Shown: positions 8,336-17,595 of the stretch, piece after piece
Layout: every line of letters begins with the position of its first letter
Position numbering within the stretch: position 1 is the first letter of the stretch
DNA from: Afifella aestuarii
Lineage (GTDB): Bacteria > Pseudomonadota > Alphaproteobacteria > Rhizobiales > Afifellaceae
Direction: 5' to 3'
Assembly (NCBI RefSeq): GCF_004023665.1
Contig: NZ_SAUF01000002.1
Coordinates: 682,001-746,000, forward strand
Length of the DNA stretch: 64,000 bases
Program-made: the position numbers and the translations under genes
Notes under the pieces: model-generated
What the model saw: only the letters and a program-made list of their open reading frames with translations
Database searches by the model: none
Told to the model about the DNA's origin: nothing

Positions 8336-10182
8336 TCTGTTTTTTCTGATACCGGAGCGACAATCGGAATGCGAATCCGAACAACGGTTCCGTGGCCGGG
8401 CCGGCTGTCGAAACTGATGACGCCGTGATGCGCATCGATGATGCGGTGGACCATGGCGAGTCCGAGCCCCGTGCCGGTGGGTTTGGTGGAGAAGAAGGGA
8501 TCGAAGACTTTGCCGACGTGATGCGGCTCCACGCCGACGCCGTCGTCGCGCACTTCGATGGCAATGTCGTCCGGTCCTTCCCTGGCCGCCGTGACGATGA
8601 CGCTGCCGTCGTTGGTGATCGCCTGCAGCGCGTTGATGAGGAGATTGAGGAGCGCCTGTTTCAGCGCTTCGGCATCGGCGTCGATGTCCGGCAGATCCTT
8701 CTCGAACTGGAGGTCGATCTGCACGTTCCCCTGGCCCTTGGCGAGGAAGCTCACGTCTTCGATGAGATGGGCGACGTCGATCCTGCTGATCTTCGGCGGC
8801 CTGAGCCGGCCGAAGGCGAGAAGCTTGCCGATGGTGTCGTTGAGGACGTCGACCTCATGGATGATGATCGCCGAATAGCGCCGCCATTCCTCCGGATCGT
8901 CGCAATCGGCGAGATATTGCACGAAGCCGCGGATCGAGGTGAGGGGGTTGCGGATCTCGTGCGCGATGCTGGCTGTCAGCTCGCCGAGCGCGGCCAGACG
9001 GTCGGCGCGCATCACCTGCACCATGAGCCGGTCGCGTTCGCTGACGTCCTTGAGCACGACGACGGCCCCGATGCGTCGGTTCTCCGCATCGTGCAGGACG
9101 CTCGACGTGGCCGTCAGGCGCCAGACGGACTCCTTGCGCGGGATCTCGAGCGTCACCCCGATATGCGGGCGACCGGTGTCGAGCGTGTCGAGAAGGGCGC
9201 TCGCCACATGCATGTGATCGGCAAAGAGCGACCGGTAGGACTGGCCGATGACCTCCGTCGCCGGCACGTCGTACATCTGTTCCGCAGCGGGGTTGAACGC
9301 GGTGATCCGGCCGTCGACGTCGACCGCCACGACCCCGTCGGCGATGCTGGTGAGGATGTTTTCCGTGAGCGTGCGCGCATCGAGAAGTGCCATCGCCATG
9401 TTGTTGACGGCATCGACGATTTCGCCGAGCTCGCCGCGCAAGGGCGCGATCGGCTGTCTGAGATCATCCTTGAGGCGTGCGAGCCCGCCGACGATCATGT
9501 CGACTTCGTGCGACAGCCGCTTCGACATCAAATGAATGACGATGCCGGCGATCAGGATACCGCCGAGTGTGATGGCGAGAACGGTGCGGTCCACCGTCTG
9601 TTCCTGGCGCTCGATCGCGTCAGTAAATTCGTTGGCCCAGATATAGCCGATGACGTTCCCGTTGCGGCGGATCGGCCACATCGCATTCATCACCGAGCCG
9701 CGCACGAGCGAGCCGAACTCCACATCGGGCTGGCCCGCGCGCATCACCGCGCGGCCGGGATGGTCGGGGGCGATCGCCTTGCCGACCGTGTGCCCATAGC
9801 TGGCGCTCGGCCCGTACGTGATGATGGCGTCGAGCCGGCGCGAGTAATAGCCGACGCCGACGCCGGGGTCTGACGCAGCGATCTTGTCCGTGATGGGGGC
9901 GAGCCTGGCATTGAGATGCTGGATAGCGGCCTGGCGGTCCTGCCAGCCGGACGGCAGATCGGCGAGAAGGGCATCGAAGCCCGTCCCGAGTTCCGCATCG
10001 AGGATGCGCGCCAATGAGAACAGCTTGTCCTGCTTTTCCTGCAGGAGCGCCTCACGGCCTTCATATTGCAGGATGACGCCGAGGATGACGATCGGCAGCA
10101 CGACCATGACGAAGGATGTCAGCATCAGCCGCTGACGCATCTTTTCCGGCAGGACCCGCCGGCTCAGCCACCTCAGCCCCAT
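8332..10182 (-). CDS. atoS: Sensor histidine kinase, AtoS-like
   Basis: Membrane sensor kinase of 616 residues paired with AtoC. There are two transmembrane helices (about 18-40 and 195-215) around a periplasmic sensing domain. A linker with MSKRLSHEVDMIVGGL, a PAS domain (LTENILTSIADGVVAVDVDGRITAFNPAAEQMY) and a HisKA domain with the phospho-acceptor His in SIAHEIRNPLTSIRGF follow. The HATPase domain has LLINALQAI, RDDGVGV and GTGLGLAMV. The ATG at 10182 has a GGAG upstream; an in-frame ATG at 10263 would add 27 residues. It is transcribed away from the ato operon. The signal is inferred from context only. Confidence 0.8.
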   Translation of the reverse strand: MGLRWLSRRVLPEKMRQRLMLTSFVMVVLPIVILGVILQYEGREALLQEKQDKLFSLARILDAELGTGFDALLADLPSGWQDRQAAIQHLNARLAPITDKIAASDPGVGVGYYSRRLDAIITYGPSASYGHTVGKAIAPDHPGRAVMRAGQPDVEFGSLVRGSVMNAMWPIRRNGNVIGYIWANEFTDAIERQEQTVDRTVLAITLGGILIAGIVIHLMSKRLSHEVDMIVGGLARLKDDLRQPIAPLRGELGEIVDAVNNMAMALLDARTLTENILTSIADGVVAVDVDGRITAFNPAAEQMYDVPATEVIGQSYRSLFADHMHVASALLDTLDTGRPHIGVTLEIPRKESVWRLTATSSVLHDAENRRIGAVVVLKDVSERDRLMVQVMRADRLAALGELTASIAHEIRNPLTSIRGFVQYLADCDDPEEWRRYSAIIIHEVDVLNDTIGKLLAFGRLRPPKISRIDVAHLIEDVSFLAKGQGNVQIDLQFEKDLPDIDADAEALKQALLNLLINALQAITNDGSVIVTAAREGPDDIAIEVRDDGVGVEPHHVGKVFDPFFSTKPTGTGLGLAMVHRIIDAHHGVISFDSRPGHGTVVRIRIPIVAPVSEKTE

Positions 10183-10340
10183 CGGACGCTCCGTGAGATC
10201 GTGCTGGCGAGCGGATCTGCCCGCATCAGGCGGTCGTCTGCTGTGAAGCCCGGACTCGAACATGATTGGCGCCTTCGGCCGTCGGGGGAGGCGAAAGCTC
10301 TCCGCGCTGTCTGCTGGAAAGCTCCTGCGACGCTGGCTTT

Positions 10341-10393
10341 ATCTGCGCAGATGGAAGTAAAGTCTATGTGAAAAATTTTGCGCATTGCGCAAA
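10341..10393. promoter_or_regulatory. Two palindromes upstream of the ato operon, candidate AtoC enhancer sites
   Basis: Two inverted repeats lie 80-130 bases upstream of the sigma-54 promoter: ATCTGCGCAGAT (10341-10352, perfect) and TTTGCGCA-T-TGCGCAAA (10377-10393, perfect 8-base arms). Both share the core TGCGCA. Position, symmetry and pairing are what an NtrC-type activator needs. Binding by AtoC is inferred. Confidence 0.6.
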
Positions 10394-10470
10394 TACCTGC
10401 ACAAAATTGAGGGTGCTATTTTGTCGCAGAACTACATCTAAGCCCGCAAGAAATAAGGGATCATGAAAAC

Positions 10471-10486
10471 TGGCACGGTCTGTGCA
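10471..10486 (+). promoter_or_regulatory. Sigma-54 (RpoN) promoter of the ato operon
   Basis: TGGCACGGTCTGTGCA matches the -24/-12 consensus TGGCACG-N4-TTGCA at all but one position. The invariant GG (10472-10473) and GC (10484-10485) are exactly 12 bases apart. Transcription would begin near 10497, about 47 bases before the atoD start. The neighbouring divergent gene encodes a sigma-54 activator, which supports the call. Confidence 0.82.
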
Positions 10487-10543
10487 TTACATCTCCCGCA
10501 AGCCATCGCGTCGATGGGAAACGACGTAGATGAGGGAGAATAA

Positions 10544-11197
10544 ATGTCAAAGCTATGCAGTTGTTCATGTGCTGTCGAAAGTATCGCTGACGGGTCGTCG
10601 GTGATGATCGGCGGTTTCATGGGTGGCGGGTCTCCACATCGACTGATCGATGAACTGGTCCGTCAGGGCAAGAAGGATCTCACAATCATCGCCAACGACA
10701 CGGCACGCCCGGGGATCGGGATCGGCAAATTGATCGATGCCGGCGCGGTGAAACGTTTGGTCGCCTCGCACATCGGGCTCAACCCCGAAACGCAAAAGCG
10801 GATGATCGCCAACGAAATAGAAGTTGAATTGGTCCCGCAGGGCACGCTCGCGGAGCGTATCCGCGCTGGCGGCACGGGTCTCGGCGGCGTCTTGACGGCG
10901 ACGGGTGTGGGCACGGTCGTCGCAGAGGGCAAGCAGACGGTCGAGATCGAAGGCGAGGATTATCTGGTCGAAACGCCTCTGAAGGCGGATTTCGCCCTCA
11001 TCCACGCTCTGCGCTCCGACATGTTCGGCAACCTTCAGTACCTTCTGACCTCGCGGAACTTCAATCCGGCCATGGCGCTCGCGGGCGAGACGGTCATTGC
11101 CGAGGCGAGTGAGGTCGTGCCGGTCGGCATGATCCCTCCAGACCACGTCGAAACCGTCGGCGTCCTCGTCGATCACCTCGTTTCCTGGGAGGCATAA
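10544..11197 (+). CDS. atoD: Acetoacetate/acetate CoA-transferase, alpha subunit
   Basis: Family I CoA-transferase alpha subunit, 217 residues. With AtoA it moves CoA from acetyl-CoA to acetoacetate or another short-chain acid, releasing acetate. Diagnostic segments are VMIGGFMGGGSPHRLIDELV, LTIIANDTA, VASHIGLNPETQ, ELVPQGTLAERIRAGG, GLGGVLTATGVGT and ARNFNP-like SRNFNPAMALA. The start has a good ribosome site (GGGAG, five bases before ATG). The extreme N-terminus MSKLCSCSC is unusually Cys-rich. atoA starts immediately after its stop codon, consistent with a stoichiometric complex. First gene behind the sigma-54 promoter. Confidence 0.92.
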   Translation: MSKLCSCSCAVESIADGSSVMIGGFMGGGSPHRLIDELVRQGKKDLTIIANDTARPGIGIGKLIDAGAVKRLVASHIGLNPETQKRMIANEIEVELVPQGTLAERIRAGGTGLGGVLTATGVGTVVAEGKQTVEIEGEDYLVETPLKADFALIHALRSDMFGNLQYLLTSRNFNPAMALAGETVIAEASEVVPVGMIPPDHVETVGVLVDHLVSWEA

Positions 11198-11854
11198 ATG
11201 GAAGCCAAAACGCTCATCGCCAAACGTGTCGCTCAGGAAATGGTCGACGGCGATCTCGTCAATCTCGGCATCGGCCTGCCGACCTTGGTCACGAATTATC
11301 TGCCGGAGGGCGTGCGCGTCTTCTTCCAGTCCGAGAATGGTCTGATCGGCATGCAGGCCCTGCCGGAGAAGGCGGCTGCCTTTGAGGATCTGACCGATGC
11401 CGGTGGCACCCCGGCGAGCTTCATCCCGGGTGCTGCGGCCTTCGACAGCGTCGCCTCTTTTGGCTTCATCCGCGGCGGACATCTCGACGTCACGGTGCTC
11501 GGCGGCCTTCAGGTCGACGAAGGTGGTCAGCTCGCCAACTGGATGGTGCCCGGCAAGATGGTTCCCGGAATGGGCGGTGCGATGGATCTCGTGACCGGCG
11601 CCAAGAAGGTGATCGTGGCCATGACCCATACCGCCAAAGGTTCGCCGAAGATCATCAAGAAGTGCAATCTGCCGCTGACCTCGGTGCGTCGGGTCGATCT
11701 CATCGTCACGGAAATGGCGGTCATCGAGCCGAGCGATGCCGGTCTGGTGCTCAAGGAACTCGCCCCTGGTGTCTCCCTTGACGAGGTCAAGGCGGCAACC
11801 GAGGCCGAGCTGCTCGTGCCTGACGATCTCAAAGAGATGGCGCTCGCGGCCTGA
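11198..11854 (+). CDS. atoA: Acetoacetate/acetate CoA-transferase, beta subunit
   Basis: Catalytic beta subunit of 218 residues. The active-site glutamate that forms the enzyme-CoA thioester is Glu46, in FFQSENGLIGM. Other family segments are VNLGIGLPTLV near the N-terminus, GGHLDVTVLGGLQVDE, NWMVPGKMVPGMGGAMDL and VDLIVTEMAV. Translation starts directly after the atoD TAA, with the GGGAGG ribosome site inside the atoD 3' end, so the two subunits are coupled. Confidence 0.93.
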   Translation: MEAKTLIAKRVAQEMVDGDLVNLGIGLPTLVTNYLPEGVRVFFQSENGLIGMQALPEKAAAFEDLTDAGGTPASFIPGAAAFDSVASFGFIRGGHLDVTVLGGLQVDEGGQLANWMVPGKMVPGMGGAMDLVTGAKKVIVAMTHTAKGSPKIIKKCNLPLTSVRRVDLIVTEMAVIEPSDAGLVLKELAPGVSLDEVKAATEAELLVPDDLKEMALAA

Positions 11855-11915
11855 CGGCCGCCTCACGCCCTTACCCTCGACCGGCCTCCCTTCCTCGCGT
11901 CCAACCCCTTTGCAA

Positions 11916-11932
11916 CCGCTCCTCTGGAGCGG
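11916..11932 (+). other. Intercistronic hairpin, atoA-atoE
   Basis: CCGCTCC-TCT-GGAGCGG forms a 7-bp stem with a 3-base loop in the 136-base spacer between atoA and atoE. No T-run follows. One of four such hairpins inside this operon. Confidence 0.5.
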
Positions 11933-11990
11933 CTGAGAGCGGCCGCGCGCGGGGACGGGCAGGGCCTCCAATCCTCAGAGAGGAAAGTTC

Positions 11991-13427
11991 ATGTCAAGCA
12001 CCTACGCCAGCGCTCCGGCGCCCGTAGAAGGCGACGCGCCCGGCGGCCGTGGCCTTGCTCGTCTCGCCTACCGCTTCACCGCCATTTCGGAGAAGTGGTT
12101 CCCGGACGCCTTCGTCTTCGTGGCGCTGGCTCTTGTCGTCGTCGTCGTCGCCAATCTCGCCACGGGCGCACAGCCGCTCGAGATCGCCGACGCTTTCGGT
12201 AAGGGCTTCTGGACGCTCATCCCCTTCACCATGCAGATGGCCCTTGTCGCCATCACCGGTTACGTGGTTGCGACCTCCGGCCCGTGCACGCGTCTCATCG
12301 CGCGCCTTGCTTCGGTGCCGACTTCAAGCCGCGGAGCGGTCGCCTGGGTCGCCTTCATCACCATGTCGGCATCCTATCTCAACTGGGCGCTGAGCCTGGT
12401 TCTGGGCGGCCTCCTGGTTCGGGCGATCGCGCGCCGCACCGACATCAAAGTGGATTATCGCGCAGCCGGCGCTGCCGCCTATCTCGGCCTTGGGGCCACC
12501 TGGGCACTCGGTTTGTCGTCGTCGGCGGCCATGCTGCAGGCGAACCCGGCCTCGCTGCCGAAGTCGATCTCCGACATTAGTGGCGTCATCCCGCTCAGCC
12601 AGACGATCTTTCTCTGGCAGTCGATCGTCATGCTTCTGATCATCGCCGCCATGGCCATCACCATCGCCTATTTCTCCGCTCCCCAGGGCGCGCAGATCAA
12701 GACGGCGGAGGACATGGGTTGCGACGTCACGGAAGCCAACACCAAGGAGCAGAAGCAGACGCGCCCGGGTGAGTGGCTGGAGTTCAACTTCATCCTGCCG
12801 GCGCTCGTCGTGCTCCTCGCAGCTGGCTACGCCTATGTCGAGTTCAGCACCAACGGCGTGCTGGCGACGATCTCCAACCTCAACAACTACAACTTCTTCT
12901 TCCTGATGATCGGCCTTTTGCTGCATGGCAACATTCGCAGCTTCCTGACCGCCGTCACGAAGGCCGTGCCGACGACGGCCGGCGTCATCATCCAGTTCCC
13001 GTTCTATGCGGCGATCGCCGCCCTGCTCACCCAGGTTCCGGGCTCCGACGGCGTCACCATCTCGCACCACATCTCGCATCTCTTCGTCTCGATCGCCAAC
13101 ACCAGCATCTTCCCGGTGGTGATCGGCGTCTATTCCTCGATCCTCGGCTTCCTCGTCCCCTCGGGCGGCGGCAAGTGGATCATCGAAGCGCCTTATGTGT
13201 TGCAGACGGCGGCCGATCTGAACGCCCATATGGGCTGGGCGATCGAGGTCTATAACGCGGCCGAAGCTCTGCCGAACCTCATCAACCCCTTCTGGATGCT
13301 GCCTCTTCTGGGCGTCCTCGGGCTGCGCGCCAAGGATCTGGTCGGCTTCTGCTTCACCCAGCTGATCTTCGCCTTCCCGCTCGTGATGTTCCTCCTGTGG
13401 GTCCTGGCTCCTGCGGCCAATCCGTGA
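11991..13427 (+). CDS. atoE: Short-chain fatty acid transporter
   Basis: Inner-membrane permease of 478 residues of the AtoE family (TIGR00366), expected to import acetoacetate, butyrate and related acids. Many hydrophobic helices are visible, together with the family segments KWFPDAFVFVALALVV, GFWTLIPFTMQMALV, SASYLNWALSLVLGG, GLGATWALGLSSSAAMLQANP and FLVPSGGGKWIIEAPYV. It sits between the CoA-transferase and thiolase genes as in the atoDAEB operon of enteric bacteria. A GAGG ribosome site precedes the ATG. Confidence 0.92.
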   Translation: MSSTYASAPAPVEGDAPGGRGLARLAYRFTAISEKWFPDAFVFVALALVVVVVANLATGAQPLEIADAFGKGFWTLIPFTMQMALVAITGYVVATSGPCTRLIARLASVPTSSRGAVAWVAFITMSASYLNWALSLVLGGLLVRAIARRTDIKVDYRAAGAAAYLGLGATWALGLSSSAAMLQANPASLPKSISDISGVIPLSQTIFLWQSIVMLLIIAAMAITIAYFSAPQGAQIKTAEDMGCDVTEANTKEQKQTRPGEWLEFNFILPALVVLLAAGYAYVEFSTNGVLATISNLNNYNFFFLMIGLLLHGNIRSFLTAVTKAVPTTAGVIIQFPFYAAIAALLTQVPGSDGVTISHHISHLFVSIANTSIFPVVIGVYSSILGFLVPSGGGKWIIEAPYVLQTAADLNAHMGWAIEVYNAAEALPNLINPFWMLPLLGVLGLRAKDLVGFCFTQLIFAFPLVMFLLWVLAPAANP

Positions 13428-13436
13428 TCCCAGCCT

Positions 13437-13466
13437 GCCGGCCGTGCCCATCCCGGTACGGCCGGC
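13437..13466 (+). other. Intercistronic hairpin, atoE-atoB
   Basis: Perfect 9-bp arms GCCGGCCGT (13437-13445) and ACGGCCGGC (13458-13466) enclose a 12-base loop in the 134-base spacer. No T-run follows, so read-through to atoB is expected. Confidence 0.5.
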
Positions 13467-13561
13467 CCCCAGATCCCTCGCGAAGACGGCGATCGTCTGA
13501 ATGCCTCAACGGCGCTCCCTCCCGAATTCGCGCAACGCTCAAGTTCAATTAGGAGATTAAA

Positions 13562-14743
<1,182 letters not shown>

Positions 14744-14821
14744 CCTTTCAGTCTGAGCTCTCGCTCCCCCTCTCCAGCCTGACCGCTCACTCCCAATCAC
14801 GATCAGGTCGGAGCCACGCCT

Positions 14822-14847
14822 CCCGCCCGTCCACACTTCCGGGCGGG
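14822..14847 (+). other. Intercistronic hairpin, atoB-acyltransferase
   Basis: CCCGCCCG (14822-14829) pairs with CGGGCGGG (14840-14847) around a 10-base loop in the 152-base spacer. The sequence after it is G-rich, without a T-run, so it is not a classical terminator. Confidence 0.5.
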
Positions 14848-14895
14848 GGGCGCGCGGGGATCTTCTTTTCATTTTAGACGCAGGATCATCCCCCA

Positions 14896-15840
14896 ATGAC
14901 CGTGTTTTCGCAGATTTCCGAAGCGGGCTCGCAGCTTGCCCATCTGAAAGAGCTGTGCGCGCATCTGCCGCCGCTGCCGACCTCCGTCATCTATCCGTGC
15001 GACGAGACCTCGTTGCGCAGCGCCACCGACGGCGCCCGCGAAGGTCTGATCGACCCCGTGCTGGTCGGCCCGAGCGAGATGATCCAAAAGCTCGCGCACA
15101 CCCATGAGATCGATATCGCCGGCCTGCGCATCGTCGATGCGGCCGATGCCAAGGCCGCCGCCGCCAAAGGTATCGAGCTTGCCCATCTGGGCGAGGTTGG
15201 CGCCGTGATGAAAGGTGCGCTCCATTCCGATGAGCTGATGGGCGCCGTCGTCAAACGCGATGTCGGTCTGCGCACGTCGAAGCGCATCAGCCACGTCTTC
15301 ATGATGCGCGCCCCGACCTATCCGAAATCGCTGATGATCACGGATGCCGTGGTCAACATCGCACCGGCGCTCGAAGACAAGCTGCACATTGCGCAAAACG
15401 CCATCGATCTCGCCCGTGCGCTCGGCATCGAGATCCCGCGCCTTGCCGTGCTCTCCGCCGTGGAGACGGTGAACCCCAAGATTCCCTCCACCGTCGATGC
15501 GGCGGCTTTGTGCAAGATGGCCGATCGCGGGCAGATCCGCGGCGGCATCATCGACGGGCCGCTCGCCTTCGACAATGCGATCTCGGCCGAGGCGGCGCGC
15601 ACCAAGGGCATCGTCTCGGAAGTCGCCGGACGCCCTGACATCCTCCTCGTCCCGGATCTCGCGGCCGGCAACATGCTGGTCAAGGAACTGACCTTCCTCG
15701 GCCGGGCGGAGGTTGCGGGTATCGTTCTCGGCACCTCGGTCCCGGTCATTTTGACGAGCCGCGCCGACAGCCTGGACTCGCGCATCTCCTCCTGCGCCCT
15801 GGCGGCCCTCCTTGCCAACCAGACGGCGGCCCGCGCCTGA
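14896..15840 (+). CDS. pta: Phosphate acetyl/butyryltransferase
   Basis: Short PTA_PTB-family enzyme of 314 residues that exchanges CoA and phosphate on short acyl groups (acyl-CoA plus phosphate to acyl phosphate). Recognisable segments are DPVLVGP, GAVMKGALHSDELMGAV, RISHVFMM, MITDAVVNIAP, VNPKIPSTVDAAALCKMADRGQI, GPLAFDNAIS, PDILLVPDLAAGNMLVKEL and GTSVPVILTSRADS. Length fits the rhizobial pta that pairs with ackA. Acetyl versus butyryl preference cannot be told from sequence, so ptb is an alternative symbol. It continues the ato gene order without a promoter that I can recognise. Confidence 0.85.
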   Translation: MTVFSQISEAGSQLAHLKELCAHLPPLPTSVIYPCDETSLRSATDGAREGLIDPVLVGPSEMIQKLAHTHEIDIAGLRIVDAADAKAAAAKGIELAHLGEVGAVMKGALHSDELMGAVVKRDVGLRTSKRISHVFMMRAPTYPKSLMITDAVVNIAPALEDKLHIAQNAIDLARALGIEIPRLAVLSAVETVNPKIPSTVDAAALCKMADRGQIRGGIIDGPLAFDNAISAEAARTKGIVSEVAGRPDILLVPDLAAGNMLVKELTFLGRAEVAGIVLGTSVPVILTSRADSLDSRISSCALAALLANQTAARA

Positions 15841-15860
15841 TTTTCGCCGCTGACCTCTCG

Positions 15861-15878
15861 CGCGTGCCCTTCCACGCG
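15861..15878 (+). other. Intercistronic hairpin, acyltransferase-ackA
   Basis: CGCGTG (15861-15866) pairs with CACGCG (15873-15878) across a six-base loop in the 86-base spacer between the acyltransferase and kinase genes. Weakest of the four hairpins inside the operon. Confidence 0.4.
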
Positions 15879-15926
15879 ATCGGCGCGCACGCTCTCGCCC
15901 CCTCATAATCGACAAGGATCTTCCAC

Positions 15927-17141
15927 ATGGACCCACGCTTGTCGCACGATGGAGCGCTGCTGGTTCTCAACAGCGGCTCCTCCAGCATCAAGTTCACCGT
16001 CTTTCAGGTCGCAGACGCCGGGAAAGACATTTCCCCCCTTTTCTCCGGCCAGGTGACCGGCATCGGCACGGCGGCAGAGTTCTCCGTCAAAGACGTGTCG
16101 GGAACCTCTCTCGCCCGCGAATCCTGGGCGGCCCGTGATACGGGCGGCGTCGCGCCTCTGTTGCGCGATCTCATCGCCTGGATCCGTGCCCGCCTGCCGG
16201 ATCTGCCGCTTCTCGCCGCCGGGCATCGCGTGGTGCATGGCGGTGCCGGTTTCCATCATCCGGTCCGCGTGACCAACCGCGTGCTCGATGAGTTGGAATC
16301 CCTCATCCCGCTCGCCCCCTTGCATCAGCCGCAGAACGTTTCGGCGATCCGGGTGCTGGCCGAGAGTTTCGACGGTCTGCCGCAGATCGCCTGTTTCGAC
16401 ACGGCGTTTCACCATTCGCAGCCGTTTGTGGCCAAGACCTATGGGCTGCCGCGTCAATTGAGCGAGAAGGGCGTGCAGCGCTACGGCTTCCACGGCCTTT
16501 CCTATGAGTTCATCGCGCAAAGACTGCGCGAAACCGTGCCTGAGGTGGCTGAGGGCCGGGTGGTGGTTGCCCATCTCGGCAATGGTTCGAGCCTCTGCGG
16601 CCTCAAAGACGGGCGCAGCATCGACACGACCATGGGCTTTTCGGCTTTGGAAGGCGTGCCGATGGGGACGCGTTCGGGCAACCTCGATCCCGGCATTCTG
16701 ATCTATCTGATGCGCGAGATGGGCATGGATGCCGATGCGCTCGAACATCTCCTCTATCAGGAATCGGGGCTTCTCGGCGTCTCCGGCATTTCCAACGACA
16801 TGCGGGTGCTTCTGGAGAGTGACCGGCCGGAGGCAAAGGAGGCGGTCGATCTCTTCTGCTATCATGTCGCCAAGGAGATCGGTGGCTTGAGTTGCGCGCT
16901 GGGCGGGCTCGACGCGCTCGTCTTCACCGCCGGCATCGGCGAGCATTCCGCGCCGGTGCGCAGCCGCGTCTGCGCCTATCTCCGCTTTCTCGGCATCACC
17001 CTCGACGAGGAGGCGAACGAACGCGGCGACACGGCCATTGCCGCGGACGGCTCACTGCCGGTCTACATCATCCCGACGAACGAGGAGTTCATGATCGCGC
17101 GCCATGCCGTCGACCTCATGAACCTCAGAAACGCCGCGTAG
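15927..17141 (+). CDS. ackA: Acetate kinase
   Basis: Acetate kinase of 404 residues: acetate plus ATP to acetyl phosphate plus ADP, reversible. Both family signatures are present, LVLNSGSSSIKF near residue 12 and GFSALEGVPMGTRSGNLDPG in the middle, with AAGHRVVHGG, RYGFHGLSYEFI and the nucleotide-site segment VFTAGIGEHSAPVRSRVC. The AAGGA ribosome site is well placed. Together with the preceding acyltransferase it could recycle acetate released by AtoDA to acetyl-CoA, or run the other way as an ATP-yielding overflow route. It is last in the operon; a strong terminator follows. Confidence 0.93.
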   Translation: MDPRLSHDGALLVLNSGSSSIKFTVFQVADAGKDISPLFSGQVTGIGTAAEFSVKDVSGTSLARESWAARDTGGVAPLLRDLIAWIRARLPDLPLLAAGHRVVHGGAGFHHPVRVTNRVLDELESLIPLAPLHQPQNVSAIRVLAESFDGLPQIACFDTAFHHSQPFVAKTYGLPRQLSEKGVQRYGFHGLSYEFIAQRLRETVPEVAEGRVVVAHLGNGSSLCGLKDGRSIDTTMGFSALEGVPMGTRSGNLDPGILIYLMREMGMDADALEHLLYQESGLLGVSGISNDMRVLLESDRPEAKEAVDLFCYHVAKEIGGLSCALGGLDALVFTAGIGEHSAPVRSRVCAYLRFLGITLDEEANERGDTAIAADGSLPVYIIPTNEEFMIARHAVDLMNLRNAA

Positions 17142-17155
17142 ACGGCCGTGAGACA

Positions 17156-17200
17156 GGCGCAGGCGTGCCCGCTCCCGCCCGCCTGCGCCGCAACTTTTTT
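17156..17200 (+). terminator. Rho-independent terminator of the ato-pta-ackA operon
   Basis: Perfect 10-bp stem GGCGCAGGCG (17156-17165) and CGCCTGCGCC (17180-17189) with a 14-base loop, followed by GCAAC and a run of six T. It begins 14 bases after the ackA stop codon. This is the only T-run hairpin in the operon. Confidence 0.85.
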
Positions 17201-17297
17201 GAGGGAGCGGGACCGTTGGTGGTCGGCTTGCCCGCATGCACGGGATGTCGCGTCATGTCGGAAGATAGCCTGAAAGGGCGTGAACCGAAGCGACCGC

Positions 17298-17545
17298 TCA
17301 GGCGGCCTTGCCGCGTGGATGCGTCTGGTCGCTGCGCCCGGCGAGAAGCCCTTCGAGGGAAATGTCTTCGTCGAGTGCCTCCCAGTGGAGACCGAAGGGT
17401 GAGATCTCGACCTCCTGCCGCTCTTCGGCAGAGGATTCAGAAGCCGCGGGAACCAGGCAAGCGGCACGCCGATCGTGCGACCATCGGAAAGGGCCACCCA
17501 CATTTGCGCGTCGTCGAACCGGACGTCAGTTGCTGAAATGGTCAC
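17298..17545 (-). pseudogene. DUF2442 domain protein, frameshifted
   Basis: Reading leftward from the GTG at 17545, MTISATDVRFDDAQMWVAL then SDGRTIGVPLAWFPRLLN matches the N-terminal half of DUF2442 proteins. The family-like second half (ERQEVEISPFGLHWEALDED, then ISLEGLLAGR) is in another frame and ends at 17298. Losing one base near 17440, just after the Asn codon, explains the break: restoring one G would give Asn-Ala-Ser-Ala-Glu-Glu-Arg. DUF2442 genes often pair with DUF4160 partners; none is present here. It may be a true pseudogene or a sequencing error. Confidence 0.75.
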
Positions 17546-17595
17546 CGGGTGCCTTCCTCGCCGGCGAGAGCGATCGAAGCGATATTGTCTGGTTC

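Noticed and set aside
8392-9873. A 493-codon open frame on the plus strand
   Set aside because: Antisense to the AtoS kinase gene, whose conserved motifs are unmistakable on the other strand.
15841-15926. A separate promoter for ackA
   Set aside because: The spacer shows a small hairpin but no convincing -35/-10 or -24/-12 pair, so ackA is treated as part of the upstream transcript.
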